Assembly (NCBI RefSeq): GCF_949987535.1
Contig: NC_080066.1
Span: 93,329,600 to 93,393,599 of the forward strand
Direction of reading: 5' to 3'
DNA from: Balaenoptera acutorostrata
Lineage: Eukaryota > Chordata > Mammalia > Artiodactyla > Balaenopteridae
DNA: 64,000 nt
Each line of letters starts with the position of its first letter. Within the stretch, counting starts at the first letter, position 1. The translations under genes were made by a program, and so were the position numbers. Shown piece by piece: positions 36,964 through 49,463 of this stretch. The notes beneath the pieces are model-generated. The model ran no database searches. It saw only the letters and a program-made list of their open reading frames with translations, and was not told the DNA's origin.

Positions 36964-37160
36964 TTAAAAATATTTATTTGGCCACGCTGGGTCTTAGTTG
37001 CTGCATGCAGGATCTTTGTTGCCGCATGCGGGATCTTTGCTGCCGCATGCAGGATCTTTAGTTGCGGCATGCGGGATCTAGTCCCCTGACCAGCAATGGA
37101 ACCCGGGCCCCCTGCATTGGGAGAGTGAAGTCTTAACCGCTGGACCACCAGGAAAGTCCC
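36964..37160 (-). mobile_element. Short CHR/tRNA-Glu-type SINE with internal tandem units
   Basis: Read on the minus strand: head GGGACTTTCCTGGTGGTCCA, B-box-like GGTTCCATTGC, tail of type AAATAAATATTTTTAAAAA. The TSD TGTCATTATACATTT lies at 36949-36963 and 37165-37179. The body holds four imperfect units of about 22 bp (GCATGC.GGATCTTT...). It interrupts L1-F's 3' UTR. Confidence 0.88.
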
Positions 37161-37416
37161 ACATTGTCATTATACATTTGTACAAACCCATAGAATGTAT
37201 AATGCCAACAGCTAACCCTAATGTAAACTATGGATTTTGGGTGATTATGATGTATCATTGTAAGTTCATCAATTGTAACAGTGTACTAATCTGTTGGGGG
37301 TTGTTGATAATGGGTGACACTATGCTTGTTGGGGAGCAGGAGGTATTTGGGAAATCTCTGTATCTTCCTCTTAATTTTGCTGTGAATCTAAAACTGCTGT
37401 AAAAAAAAAAAAAAAG

Positions 37417-37575
37417 TTGTAAAAATCACCTGGTGAGCTTTAAAAAAAAAAAGAACAATAGTGGTCCCTACTCAGACCTATGAAGTCAGAATCAATAGGA
37501 GATAGGGTTCAGCAAACATGGGTATTTTTTAGGCTCCCCTGATGATTCCACTCTGTGGCTAGGTTTGGGCACCTT
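37417..37575 (+). mobile_element. MER5A-like DNA transposon fragment
   Basis: AAATCACCTGGTGAGCTTT, CAGACCTATGAAGTCAGAAT and TAGGCTCCCCTGATGATTCC are in MER5A order, directly after L1-F's poly(A). Confidence 0.65.
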
Positions 37576-37584
37576 GGTTCTAAA

Positions 37585-37735
37585 TCTGCATTGTACTAGC
37601 ATCTAACCACTTGTGGGTATTTAAATTAAAATTAAATTAGACAAAAAATTCACTTTCTCAGTTGCATTAACCACATTTCAAGTGGCTTAGATAGTGCAGA
37701 TGTGGAACATTTCCATTAACACTAAGTTCTATTGG
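37585..37735. repeat. hAT-type MITE relic
   Basis: CTAACCACTTGTGGGTATTT..ACCACATTTCAAGTGGC..CAGATGTGGAACATTTCC has the partly palindromic layout of non-autonomous hAT-Charlie elements. The exact family is not certain. Confidence 0.5.
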
Positions 37736-39340
37736 CCAGCACTAAAAAATCTAGAGCAACTCTATACAACAAATATTCTGAAAGGAGAAGTTCTCTTATT
37801 TCTAAAACTGTTGCATTCTGTTCTCTTAGTTAAAAAAAAAATCAAATTTCATCTAAAAAGAGGCTGGATAATAGTAGTTACTGTTTTATTTTAGTTTATA
37901 ATAGTTATTTTCAGAGAGTCCTGTTCTCCCATCTCCTAGTAGAATCTTCTGTGAGCTTGTGAAAGAACACATTGGTTGAACAGTATTGTCCATTCTTTGT
38001 AAGTAGAGATACTTATATCAGAAGTTGAAGCAAGATTTGTACCTGTGTGATAGGGAGTGGGCTGAAACATCTCTCTTTTAAACTCTAAAAGTGTTTGGTG
38101 ACATGTGTATATTAATGTCAACATTAAATTTAAATGAAAAATTAAGTAATTAATCTTATTATAATTTTATAATTATTTCTTTTAAGTATTCACGACTTCC
38201 TCTTCAAATAGACAATTGGTCATTCTCAGGAGTGCCCAACCAAAATTGTATTGTTTCTGCTGTAGGGACAATTCTCAAGTCTGAAACTACACATCAAATT
38301 AAAACAAAACAAAAGCAAGGAAAACTGAGAAAAGCCTCCCATTAGAAGCCTGCTGAAAGAACAGTTTCAATTCTGATGTGACATTCATTTGTGGAGAATA
38401 TTTGTAGTCTCTACTTCTAAATCCAAATTTATAACAGAAAACAAATATTCTACTCCCAGTAGTATTTTTTTTAATCAAAGGCACCTTGTCTTCAAGTAAC
38501 TCATAGTTTAATGAACTTCTGTCTCTCTCATATTTCATCTTGTTGGGAGCTATGGGCAGTCAGGGTTTGGGTTTTGTCTATCACATGTTTTCTCTCTGGA
38601 AATCTAGTAATTGGAAGAAGGCTGCAGGGGGGTAGGACATTATAGTGTATTAGAGATTTCATTATCGAGCCATCCCCTGAAGAATATTGGAGTAGATCTC
38701 AAGTTTAGCAGAGCTAATACATAAATGGAGATCAGAGAATGGGAGAATGGAGAACAGCTCAGTGTCCTGTTTAAAAATATCAAGTATTCCCTCACTTGGT
38801 CGCCCCGATCATACTTAAAGGTGAAGAGATTGTGTGTTTCTTATGGCAACAATTGTCTGGATTATAGTTCAAGAATTGTCAGTACTGAAGAGAGCCCCAA
38901 AGGTCCATTTTTGTCCTCACTGTGAATGTTTTGTCCTGGGAGGGTGTTTATAAGCCTGGTTTGGCAATAGTTTGGTTTGGTTTTTGTGAATATCTGTGCT
39001 TCAAACCCAAGCCAGGGCTCTGAAGCAGTGCTGGTCTGAGTGCAGAGAATGCAGCAGTGGCAGCAGCAGCAAGGACCTGTCCCAGGCACTCAGGGCTCAT
39101 TTGTGTGGACGCACTGATGCTGTGGGAGCTGCATACATCAAAGCTACTGCAGTCCCCATCATAGAGCCTCGTGGAAAACAGGATTGTTCTACAGCTTTGC
39201 TTTCCCATCAGAGTTCCACTTCATAATCTAACGCCCTTTAACTGGAGAGGATGTGGGACAAAGAGAGCTGAATGTACAAAGCAAAGAACAATTTAAGTAC
39301 AGTGCTCAGAAGTAATTGACAGCTTAGGGTAAGATAAAGT
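37736..39340. other. Unrecognised non-coding interval
   Basis: No gene supported. The frames at 38862-39226 (60-86 codons, both strands) lie in a slightly GC-richer patch with GCAGCAGCAG and no known domain. Confidence 0.4.
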
Positions 39341-39344
39341 CCCA

Positions 39345-39430
39345 CAGTGGTAAAAATCATAGCATCTTAGCTCTGGCAGAGACCTTGAAAGGTCATACAG
39401 ACCATCTTCCATTGCCTGTCTTCAAAACTG
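39345..39430 (+). repeat. MIR-like ancient repeat
   Basis: ATAGCATCTTAGCTCTGGCA..GACCTTGAAAGGTCATACAG resembles the 'total-length' start seen also at 41490 and 42545. Family assignment is tentative. Confidence 0.4.
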
Positions 39431-39889
39431 AAACCATTCCAGGTGGATAAGAACTGATACTACGTTTTAGGCCTTCCAGAAAGAAAATTACACGACTCCC
39501 TTTGGAACATGTTCTGATATATAATAGTACCTTTTTCACTGTAAGTTCATTCTTCATTGAACCCAAATCAGTCATATTGCAGTTAAAATTGGTTTTTATT
39601 TGTTCATTCTTTAGTGGAGAGGTATAATGACTAGCCAGTATCCCTTATATAAAAGTCCCTGAAGATCCGCCATAGTTAAATTACCACTTCAACCTTCTTT
39701 TCAGTGACAGAAATCTGTTTCCTTACATATTTTACTATAGCCTATTTTTTTAGTCTCTTACTTATTATTACTTTCATCTTCTCCTTCAAGTTCTTCATGT
39801 CCGTCTTCGGTTGTAATATCTCAACTGGATCCAGTACTGTAGGAATATCTGGCAAGTACTTAGTATAATGAGAAAATCACCTCATGATT

Positions 39890-40780
39890 CTTAAATACCA
39901 GAGGCTTTTGCTTTGCACAGTAGTGTGAGACTATAAAAAATGACCATGCAGACTGAGACTGTATAGTGTGGTCTTAATAATCAGTGGGAAAATTATGATA
40001 CATGAATGTGTGTCAAAACCTTTAAAACACTGTTCCTGTTGGTTATAAATGTATAGAGAAATTAAAAACATGGTCAAACTAATATTAGTGTACTGTAATT
40101 TAAAACATTAAGAATTTAAGTGTTTTATTTCTTTGTAAAAACTTATCCAGAGTAGTTCAAATAGTGCTTGCCTTCTTGTCGTGTAACTTACCATACTGGG
40201 CACACATGCTTTCCATGCTTTGGCAATTTGTTAGACTCCTTCCTAAATTTGGATCAGCTTCAAACATTTTTCCCTTTGTGCTATCAATGTCATGAAATAG
40301 CTCCAAGAGTTCCTTTAATGTGAAGTTTTTTGCCAGCTTCACTTCCTCTGGGACATCTTCGACTTTTCATCACAACCACTTTCCTCATTTATGTTGATTA
40401 GTTTGCCTTCCCTCAGTTCCTCTGGTGCATATCTAGTCTCTCGAATGGTAGCAGTGTCAACAATCCCACACTTAGCTCTGTCTGCTATAACTCTGTATAC
40501 ATTCCAGCATTATCACTTTTTTATTCTTTGCTGCACGTTCGTCTTTGTTGGCCAATTCTGTTTTTTCCCATTATCAAGTTCATCACTGGGAGACAAGGAG
40601 ACAACCCCACCGGACACTTTGTTATTTGTATTTGAACTTGAATAACAGGCCCACAGTGACCAATCACCAACAGACTTTGAAAGAAGAGATGTGATTTGTC
40701 ACTGATCATGATGCACATTTGTTATCTATGTTGTGATTTGTGAACTAAAGAGCTAGCAGTGAAATTTGTACCTTAAGCTA
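39890..40780 (-). mobile_element. Pogo/Tigger-like DNA transposon relic
   Basis: A minus-strand coding trace at 40157-40360 (EDVPEEVK, FTLKELLELFHDIDSTKGKM, EADPNLGRSL, QYGKLHDKKASTI) looks like the C-terminal end of a Tigger-type transposase-related ORF known from many mammalian genome relics. Upstream frames (40343-40700) are frameshifted. I assign the superfamily from memory of similar relics. The boundaries are approximate and no inverted repeats were confirmed. Confidence 0.45.
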
Positions 40781-41312
40781 CTATCCCGTGGCGGCTGAAA
40801 TTTAAACCCTGTTCTTGGAGTACTTGTGTTATTTATCTAAACTATTATAACTGAAATTCTTGCATTTTAGAACCACACAAAATGAGAATGGCCTTATTCA
40901 ATTCCTACATCTACCCCCAGGTTGGTGCTAATGTTCTGGTTCCTGGTCAGTTTGTTATCCACTCTAATAACACTTAGGTCTTTTTCTGACATACAACCTT
41001 GCCAACTTCATCTTAGTGACATTTCTTTCTTCACCAGGGGTACTGTTGATACATTAGGTCTTTCCTCTTTGATTTTATACTTTTGGTTTCCACTAGAGAG
41101 CACTCCTTCAGTCTCTAAAGTTTTTTGGAATACTGATTCCCCTCCCAAGTTTATTAGCGTTTGCAAATTAAATAAATACTTCCCCACTCATTAATGTGAA
41201 TACTAATTATCCTCACAGAATGTCATTTCCTTATTACCTCCCAGGTTGACCCAGCCAATTCAGAGTAATCCTTTTGGTCATACAGTTCAGTCAGTTCTGT
41301 TAGCTTAAGGCC
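40781..41312. other. Unrecognised non-coding interval
   Basis: A 90-codon plus frame at 40922-41194 shows no recognisable motif. No repeat was identified. Confidence 0.4.
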
Positions 41313-41450
41313 AGTGGTTCCCAGATATGGTTCATCATAGGGTTCTTCCAAGGAGCTTTACAAACAGCTTCCCAAGCCCTGTAAGGGACTGGTGAAGGGC
41401 CTGGGAATCTATATATTTGAATGCTCCCCTGTAATTAGCTAGGTTTGGTC
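41313..41450 (+). repeat. MER5A-like relic
   Basis: CCAGTGGTTCCCAGATATGG, GAGCTTTACAAACAGCTTCC and GAATGCTCCCCTGTAATTAG follow MER5A in order. Confidence 0.5.
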
Positions 41451-41479
41451 TGTAATATAAACTATGTTTTCCTAGTTCT

Positions 41480-41670
41480 TAGTAACCTTATCATAGACTA
41501 GTAGAACTTTAGAACTGACAAATACATTAGAGATCAATTTTGTCAAACCTACTCATTTTATAAATGAGAAAAGTAAGACACAAAGATGCCAGACGACTTG
41601 GCCATGGTCTCATAGTTACAGAGTGCAGACTAGAACACATGTTTCCAGACTCTGAATCTAGTACTGTTTC
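41480..41670 (+). repeat. MIR-like ancient repeat
   Basis: AGAACTTTAGAACTGACAAA, CTCATTTTATAAATGAGAAA, TCATAGTTACAGAGTGCAG and GTTTCCAGACTCTGAATC share the layout of MIR-type SINE relics. Confidence 0.5.
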
Positions 41671-42539
41671 TACCTAATTTCCATCAGTTGGGTCACAGTC
41701 AGAATCACTGACTATCATCTTCAAGCTCTGCTATGGCAATCTTTTTTTTTTTTTTTCTGGTTATGAATGTATCTGTGCATTAACTTTTGAGGAGAGATGC
41801 TTAACTAAGGTTCTCTATAGCAGATGGGACAGTGGTTGAGGCAAAGATTTTTGACGTAATAGGTGCTGTGGGCCCTGGAGAAGCTCTGGGAGCCTCAATT
41901 CAGTCCTGCTCTGGTGCTTACTCTCTGCCTGTTCTGTGTCTGCCCACTGGTGCCGAGCTGCTGCCTCTGATGTGCTTAGGTATCTGTTTGAGTTGTGCAC
42001 AGCATTTGTTTCCAGAGGCTGTTTGTGTAACTACAGATACCGCCTGACAGGAGAGGAGGAAGGTAGGGTGGGGTGAGGATGTCCTATTCTGTGAAGCTTT
42101 CTCTATTTTCATCAGACATTCTTACAGCTAAACTAAGACTCTAGCCTTCAGGTTTGTTGACAGGGGAAAATGAGTCTGTCTGTAATTCTGAGAGAAGAAC
42201 TAAGGAGTCAAGCATATATCCCTTTGATATGTTTTATGAGTTCATGAAAAATGAGTGAGGAACGCTGAGCAGAGTGTATGAACAGTTAATGTTTACATGC
42301 TGAGCCTGGCATGAAAGAAACAAAAACAGAATTTGTCTGCCTCCTAATCTCTCTGAGCTGCCCTGTCACAGGCAACGGTGTTTGAAATGCTAATGTGTCT
42401 AGTACCCATTTTAAAGGAGGAGGAGCTGCATAATCCTAGAAGCTGAAATCCAGGGGCTTCCTTATAAAATTTCCCACCTTCTCTCAAGCATGTGCTGCCC
42501 TCATCCCAGCCTCCCGCTAGGCCCCAGAGGATGAAAGGT
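41671..42539. other. Unrecognised non-coding interval
   Basis: Contains a 14-base T-tract near 41742. Overlapping frames of 61-71 codons at 41815-42112 on both strands have no support. Confidence 0.4.
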
Positions 42540-42725
42540 AGTATTTCACTGAATCATGGCATTTTAGAGCTGGAAGACATATTAGCATTCTGTTTCAATT
42601 CCACATTCTTAGTTTTCTCCCCTGAGACCCCAAGTGGTCAACAACTTGGCTACAGTCACACGGCTTGTTTGGAGCTGGACTTGACTACAGCTCAGGTCTC
42701 CTGATTCCCAGGCCGGTGTGGTTAT
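42540..42725 (+). repeat. MIR-like ancient repeat
   Basis: CATTTTAGAGCTGGAAGACA, CAGTCACACGGCTTGTTTGG and CAGGTCTCCTGATTCCCAGG match the same ancient SINE layout as 41480-41670. Confidence 0.5.
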
Positions 42726-44896
42726 GGCTGCATCATATTGCACATAAAAACATTTTCAGACTTCTTTTAATATGAAATCCTAGTGATTTGGCAATTGTGA
42801 ATTTTGGTAGCTGTGACAGACTTTTAGAGGAGATGGGACTGCATTGTTATAGCTGGAGAAGTCAGATCAATACTTTTCTACTAAACAGAAGATAGAATTT
42901 GGAAAGTATTCAGTGTGGCTGGAATTGAGATAGTAGGTCCCTGCGAGTGGCTAGGAGATGGACCTGGGCTCCTTGCCTAAAACCAGGGGCCAGAAAGGAA
43001 CTGTCCAGTTTCTGGTAAGGGACTACTCACTTGGTCCGGGGGCCCAAAGTTAGGCTACTTGCAAAGTGCACAAGCCGCAAGCCAAGGAAACTAATGTGAA
43101 AACTGGTCCAAGGACTGAAGACCAAAAACAAAAAAACCCAGCCATGCTCACAGCCTCTCCATTGAGATAACTTTTCAACTCAGGGCACCAGAAGGAGTCT
43201 CACAAAAGGCAGCTCTCACTGGAGATGAGCTCACAGAGAAAAACAAAACCCACTTGCAGACAGAACCAAGAACCTACAGATAATAGAGCAATGAAAGGAA
43301 CTTATTAACATAAGTCTGCTTAAAATGTCAGGAGGTAAAGGAAGAAAGTCTTTATGTGAACAGGACATTAGGAAGGATGTTGTTCATTAGCCAGCTGATT
43401 CTAGGCAGGGGTATTTACCTCAAAGGTAATGTTTCTGGGATTGATTTTATAGGCAAATCACAGATTTGAACCCATTGAGTATTCCTTGGTGGTGGTGATT
43501 TTCCCCCTTTTAAATCATTTTTGCCTTTTCCTAGCTTCACCAGAACTGATGAATATACACCATTCAGCTTCTAAAAGCATGCCCGGCTTCCCTGAGAGTG
43601 GGTTCCCTGTATAGACTGCCATTGGGATTGCTTGGTTCTTGGAAGAACCGGTTCTGTGGTGTCATCTCCTCCACATCCCTGGTGTGTTCCATCTCTGATT
43701 TATTCTGACATTTCCAGCTTAGTCAGTATTGCAGGCTGAAGCTATTAAGGTGGCAGACCCTACCTTCCACATTCTTTTACATGACTCAAGTTTCCAGAAA
43801 GTTCTTTTAAGAAACTGAGACAGTCCTATCTGGGCTACAGACTGGAACCATGAAGAATTATCCATGAGGACCTTTCATAGTAGCATACTCTTTTAAAAAC
43901 ATTAACAGGCCCTACTGAGAAGATGCAGAAAAGGTTCCATTACTTAATTTAAGTTATGGCTCACCCTGAAGACTGAGACCAAAATGTACAGAAAACACCT
44001 ATTTTGATTATGTATAGATGCATCCGATCCCAGGATAATGAGAAGGGAACAATCATCTTAAGCTAGAAGATTTGAAAAAGAAACCGGGGGAAATTTAATT
44101 GGCAAGTGAGTGCTCAGCTTTATCTTTCCAAGTAAAGGTTAGCATAAATTAATAAATATTTTTAACATCAAGTCATACACCCTGATAAACAAAGAAACAT
44201 TACCTTCTGTTCTTTGGGAACTCTACCAGCAGTCTATTTTAGGTAATAGTTTTCTTTTTATTTTCTATTTTTTCTCTTAAAGCTTTTCAGTATAATTTGT
44301 GAAACGTCAAAGTGTTCTTTAAGAACTACTTAGTCGGGTTCTTGAAGTCCCAGTTTTCCCCCAGTGAAGTATGAAAACTGAGTCCTCTGAACAGAAAGTA
44401 AAGTCTGCCGGCAGGTTCCCTGTCTGTATATAGAACCAGGTGTCTTCACCCCATTCTGTGAATCCTGTATAGTTCTCAGTAGTCCTGCAGTCTGCACACT
44501 ATATTTAGATACCTGAAGTTTTCCATCACTTTCTAGTCCCTGACCTTGCCTAAGCAGAGACCAATTCAGTCTCAATTTGGTATTTTTAGCTGGTCACTAC
44601 TTCAAGAGTTTCAAAATGGTATCTGTCAAAGACTTTCTTCATAACACTTCGTGAGGACCAGGGATAATATTACTGGGTTTTCCTGGAAGTGGTGCCTTTC
44701 CAGTGAAGCTTTGAAGTAAGATACCTTTAAAGGTCTTCCAGTGGTTCTTTTTCATTTTCTCCAAAGAAAAACCATCATGAGAAAAAAATAAAATAAAAAA
44801 AAATTAAAGGCTGTAGTGTCCTGGCTTCATTCTACATGAAAGTGTTTAATTTTGCAGTAAGTAAAACCTTTTCTTCACTACTTTAAAATTCTTGCA
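42726..44896. other. Unrecognised non-coding interval
   Basis: About 2.2 kb without a gene, RNA gene or repeat that I can name. An 81-codon minus frame at 44330-44575 has no known domain. An A-rich tract lies at 44787-44804. Confidence 0.4.
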
Positions 44897-44907
44897 ATCC
44901 ATGCTTT

Positions 44908-45043
44908 TTTTCTTTGAATTTTATTTATTTATTTTTTTAAACAGCAGGTTCTTATTAGTCATCCATTTTATACATATTAGTGTATACATGTCAATCCCAA
45001 TCTCCCAGTTCATCACACCACCACCCCCCTGCCACTTTCCCCC
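44908..45043 (-). mobile_element. Short L1 3' end
   Basis: T-rich start, then AACAGCAGGTTCTTATTAGT, CATCCATTTTATACATATTA and TCAATCCCAATCTCCCAGTT, a cetartiodactyl L1 3' UTR subtype. The TSD ATCCATGCTTT lies at 44897-44907 and 45044-45054. Confidence 0.8.
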
Positions 45044-45279
45044 ATCCATGCTTTCTTTCATGAGGTAGATTATATGGCATTTTATAAAGTTCTCTGACAT
45101 CCTTATCAGATAATTTTTCTACTACTGTGAGATATTTTTCTCTTTCTTCTCCAGAATACAAGTTGATTCTAAGAGCTCACACAATCTTACTATTAATGTA
45201 GAAGATTGATATTCATTAAGACTTGTTGTATAAACTTTAGAATGAAAATATGCTTTTTCCCCCTCTCTGTAGAAGTATT

Positions 45280-45578
45280 ATTATTTTTTTTTGGCGTGTT
45301 GGGTCTTTGTTGCTACGTGCGGGCTGTCTCTAGTTGTGGCGAGTGGGTGCTACTCTTCGTTGCAGTGCGCAGGCTTCTCATTGTGGTGACTTCTCTTGTT
45401 GCGGAGCACGGGCTGTAGGCGCCCGGGCTTCAGTATTTGTGGCACGTTGGCTCAGTAGCTGTGGCTCACGGGCTTAGTGGCTCTGCGGCAGGTGGCATCT
45501 TCCCATATCAGGGATCGAACCTGTGTCCCCTGCATTGACAGGTGGTTTCTTAACCACTGCACCACCAGGGAAGTCCCA
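45280..45578 (-). mobile_element. CHR-1-like SINE sharing its target site with L1-D
   Basis: Minus-strand SINE (head GGGACTTCCCTGGTGGTGCA, B-box-like GGTTCGATCCC). The flanks GTAGAAGTATT lie at 45269-45279 and 45579-45589. The same 11 bases occur again beyond L1-D at 52386-52396. Confidence 0.93.
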
Positions 45579-45604
45579 GTAGAAGTATTTTTTTTAATTT
45601 TTAT

Positions 45605-48600
45605 TTTTTACATTCCATATATATGTGTTAGCATATGGTATTTGTTTTTCTCTTTCTGACTTACTTCACTCTGTATGACAGACTCTAACTCCATCCACCT
45701 CACTACAAATAACTCAATTTCATTTGTTTTTATGGCTGAGTAATATTCCATTGTATATATGTCCCACATCTTCTTTATCCATTCATCTGTCGATGGACAC
45801 ATAGGTTGCTTCCATGTCCTGGCTACTGTAAATAGAGCTGCAATGAACATTGTAGTACATGACTCTTCGAATTATAGTTCTCTCAGGATATATGCCCAGT
45901 AGTGGGATTGCTGGGTCGTATGGTAGTTCTATTTTTAGTTTTTTAAGGAACCTCCATACTGTTCTCCATAGTGGCTGTATCAATTTACAGTCCCACCAAC
46001 AGTGCAAGAGGGCTCCCTTTTCTCCACACCCTCTCCAGCATTTATTGTTTCTAGATTTTTTGATGATGGCCATTCTGACTGGTGTGAGGTGATACCTCAT
46101 TGTAGTTTTGATTTGCATTTCTCTAATGATTACTGATGTTGAGCATTCTTTCATGTGTTTGTTGGCAATCTGTATATCTTCTTTGGAGAAATGTCTATGT
46201 AGGTCTTCTGCCCATTTTTGGATTGGGTTGGGTTTTTTTTAATATTGAGCTGCATGAGCTGCTTGTAAATTTTGGAGATTAATCCTTTGTCAGTTGCTTC
46301 ATTTGCAAATATTTTCTCCCATTCTGAGGGTTTTCTTTTCGTCTTGTTTATGGTTTCCTTTGCTGTGCAAAAGCTTTTAAGTTTCATTAGGTCCCATTTG
46401 TTCATTTTTGTTTTTATTTCCATTTCTGTAGGAGGTGGGTCAAAAAAGATCTTGCTGTGATTTATGTTATAGAGTGTTCTGCCTATGTTTTCCTCTAAGG
46501 GTTTGACGGTGTCTGGCCTTACATTTAGGTCTTTACTCCATTTTAAGTTTATTTTTGTGTATGGTGTTAGGGAGTGTTCTAATTTCATTCTTTTACATGT
46601 AGCTGTCCAGTTTTCCCAGCACCACTTATTGAAGAGGCTGTCTTTTCTCCATTGTATCTTCTTGCCTCCATTATCAAAAATAAGGTGACCATTTGTGCAT
46701 GGGTTTATCTCTGGGCTTTCTATCCTGTTCCATTGATCTATATTTCTCTTTTTGTGCCAGTACCATACTGTCTTGATTACTATAGCTTTGTAGTATAGTC
46801 TGAATTCAGGGAGCCTGATTCCTCCACCTCCGTTTTTCTTTCTCAAGATTGCTTTGACCCTTCGGGGTCTTTTGTGTTTCCATACAAATTGTGAAATTTT
46901 TTGTTCTAGTTCTGTGAAAAATGCCATTGGTAGTTTCATAGGGATTGCATTGAATCAGTAGATTGCTTTGGGTAGTATAGTCATTTTCACAATGTTGATT
47001 CTTCCAATCCAAGAACACAGTATATCTCTCCATCTGTTTGTGTCATCTTTAATTTCTTTCATCAGTGTCCTATAATTTTCTGCATACAGGTCTTTTGTCT
47101 CCTTAGGTAGGTTTATTCCTAGGTTTTTTATTCTTCTTGTTGCAGTGGTAAATGGGCGTGTTTCCTTAATTTCTCTTTCAGATTTTTCATCATTAGTGTA
47201 TAGGAATGCAAGAGATTTCTGTGCATTAATTTTGTATCCTGCTACTTTACCAAATTCATTGATTAGCTCTAGTAGTTTTCTGGTAGCATCTTTAGGATTC
47301 TCTATGTATAGTATCATGTCATCTGCAAACAGTGACAGCTTTACTTCTTTTCCGATTTGGATTCCTTTTATTTCTTTTTCTTCTCTAATTGCTGTGGCTA
47401 AAACTTCCAAAACTATGTTGAATACTAGTGGTAGGAGTGGGCAACCTTGTCTTGTTCCTGATCTTAGTGGAAATGGTTTCAGTTTTCCACCAGTGAGGAC
47501 GATGTTGGCTGTGGGTTTGTCATATATGGCCTTCATTATGTCGAGGAAAGTTCCCTCTATGCCTACTTTCTGGAGGGTTTTTATCGTAAATGGGTGTTGA
47601 ATTTTGTCGAGAGCTTTTTCTGCATCTATTGAGAAGAGCATATGGTTTTTCTCCTTCAATTTGTTAATATGGTGTATCACATTGACTGATTTGCGTATAT
47701 TGAAGAATCCTTGTATTCCTGGGATAAACCCCACTTGATCATGGTGTATGATCCTTTTAATGTGCTGTTGGATTCTGTTTGCTAGTATTTTGTTGAGGAT
47801 TTTTGCATCTATGTTCATCAGTGATATTGGCCTGTAGTTTTCTTTCTTTGTGACATCTTTGTCTGGTTTTGGTATCAGGGTGATGGTGGTCTTGTAGAAC
47901 GAGTTTGGGAGTGTTCCTCCCTCTGCTATATTTTGGAAGAGTTTGAGAAGGGTGGGTGTTAGCTGTTTTCTAAATGTTTGATAGAATTCTCCTGTGAAGC
48001 CATCTGGTCCTGGGCTTTTGTTTGTTGGAAGATTTTTGATCGCAGTTTCAATTTCAGTGATTGTGATTGGTGTGTTCATATTTTCTATTTCTTCCTGGTT
48101 CAGTCTCGGCAGGTTGTGCATTTCTAAGAATTTGTCCATTTCTTCCAGGTTGTCCATTTTATTGGCATATAGTTACTTGTAGTGATCTATCATGATCCTT
48201 TGTATTTCCGCAGTGTCAGTTGTTACTTCTTTTTCATTTCTAATTCTGTTGATTTGAGTCTTCTCCCTTTTTTTCTTGATGAGTCTGGCTAATGGTTTAT
48301 CAATTTTGTTTATCTTCTCAAAGAACCAGCTTTTAGTTTTATTAATCTTTGCTATTTCCTTCGTTTCTTTTTCATTTATTTCTGATCTGATCTTTATGAT
48401 TTCTTTCCTTCTGCTAACTTTCGTTCTTCTTTCTTTGATTGCTTTAGGTGTAAGATTAGATTGTTTATTTGAGATGTTTCGTGTTTCTTAAGGTAGGATT
48501 GTATTGCTATAAACTTCCCTTTTAGAACTGCTTTTGCTGCATCCCATAGGTTTTGGGTCGTCATGTTTTCATCGTCATTTGTTTCTAGGTATGTGTTGAT

Positions 48601-49405
48601 TTCCTCTTTGATTTCTTCAGTGATCTCTTGGTTATTAAGTAGTGTATTGTTTAGCCTCCATGTGTTTGTATTTTTTACAGATTTTTTTCCTGTAATTGAT
48701 ATCTAGTCTCATAGCGCTGTGGTCAGAAAAGATACTTGATACGATTTCAATTTTCTTAAATTTACCAAGGCTTGATTTGTGACCCAAGATATGATCTATC
48801 CTGGAGAATGTTCCATGAACACTAGAGAAGAAAGTGTATTCTGTTGTTTTTGGATGGAATGTCCTATAAATATCAATTAAGTCCATCTTGTTTAATGTGT
48901 CATTTAAAGCTTGTGTTTCCTTATTTATTTTCATTTTGGATGATCTGTCCATTGGTGAAAGTAGGATGTTAAAGTCCCCTAGTATGATTGTGTTACTGTC
49001 AATTTCCCATTTTATGGCTGTTAGTATTTGCCTTATGTTTTGAGGTGCTCCTATGTTGGGTGCATAAATATTTACAATTGTTATATCTTCTTCTTGGATT
49101 GATCCCTTGATCATTATATAGTGTCCTTCTTTGTCTCTTGTAATAGTCTTTGTTTTAAAGTCTATTTTGTCTAATATGAGAATTGCTACTCCAGCTTTCT
49201 TTTGATTTCCATTTGCATGGAATATTTTTTTCTATCCCCTCACTTTCAGTCTGTATGTGTCCCTAGGTCTGAAGTGAGTGTCTTGTAGACAGCATATATA
49301 CAGGTCTTGTTTTTGTATCCATTCAACCAGTCTATGTCTTTGGGTTGGAGCATTTAATCCATTTACATTTAAGGTAATTATCGATATGTATGTTCCTATT
49401 ACCAT
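45605..49405 (-). pseudogene. L1-D ORF2 (endonuclease/reverse transcriptase), broken
   Basis: Start ATG at 49405-49403 and TAA near 45607-45605, 3801 bp in all. The endonuclease part (48635-49114) keeps GDFN and SRIDHILGH. The reverse transcriptase part (46955-48157, 400 codons) keeps GFIPG, RQGCPL and the active-site FADD. The Cys-rich end is at 45783-46154 ([18 protein letters not shown]). A TAA at 48175-48173 replaces a glutamine codon, and frameshifts occur near 48200-48640, 46940 and 45800. Catalytic residues look better kept than in L1-A or L1-C. Confidence 0.92.
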
Positions 49406-49463
49406 TTTCTTAATTGTTTTGGGTTTGTTATTGTAGGTCTTTTCCTTCTCTTGTGTTTCCTGC

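Larger units (their letters stand above)
29405..37416 (+). mobile_element. L1-F: decayed plus-strand LINE-1 with nested insertions
   Basis: An old L1M-type element: 5' UTR from about 29405, ORF1 at about 30255-31010, ORF2 from 32003, and a 3' UTR ending in A13 at 37404-37416. It is split by a MITE plus SINE (31277-31825), a minus-strand L1 block (33872-35031) and a SINE (36964-37160). It is far more diverged than L1-A, C, D and E. Confidence 0.85.

Noticed and set aside
40922..41194. 90-codon plus frame
   Set aside because: No domain, no neighbouring coding trace in phase and low-complexity serine/leucine content.
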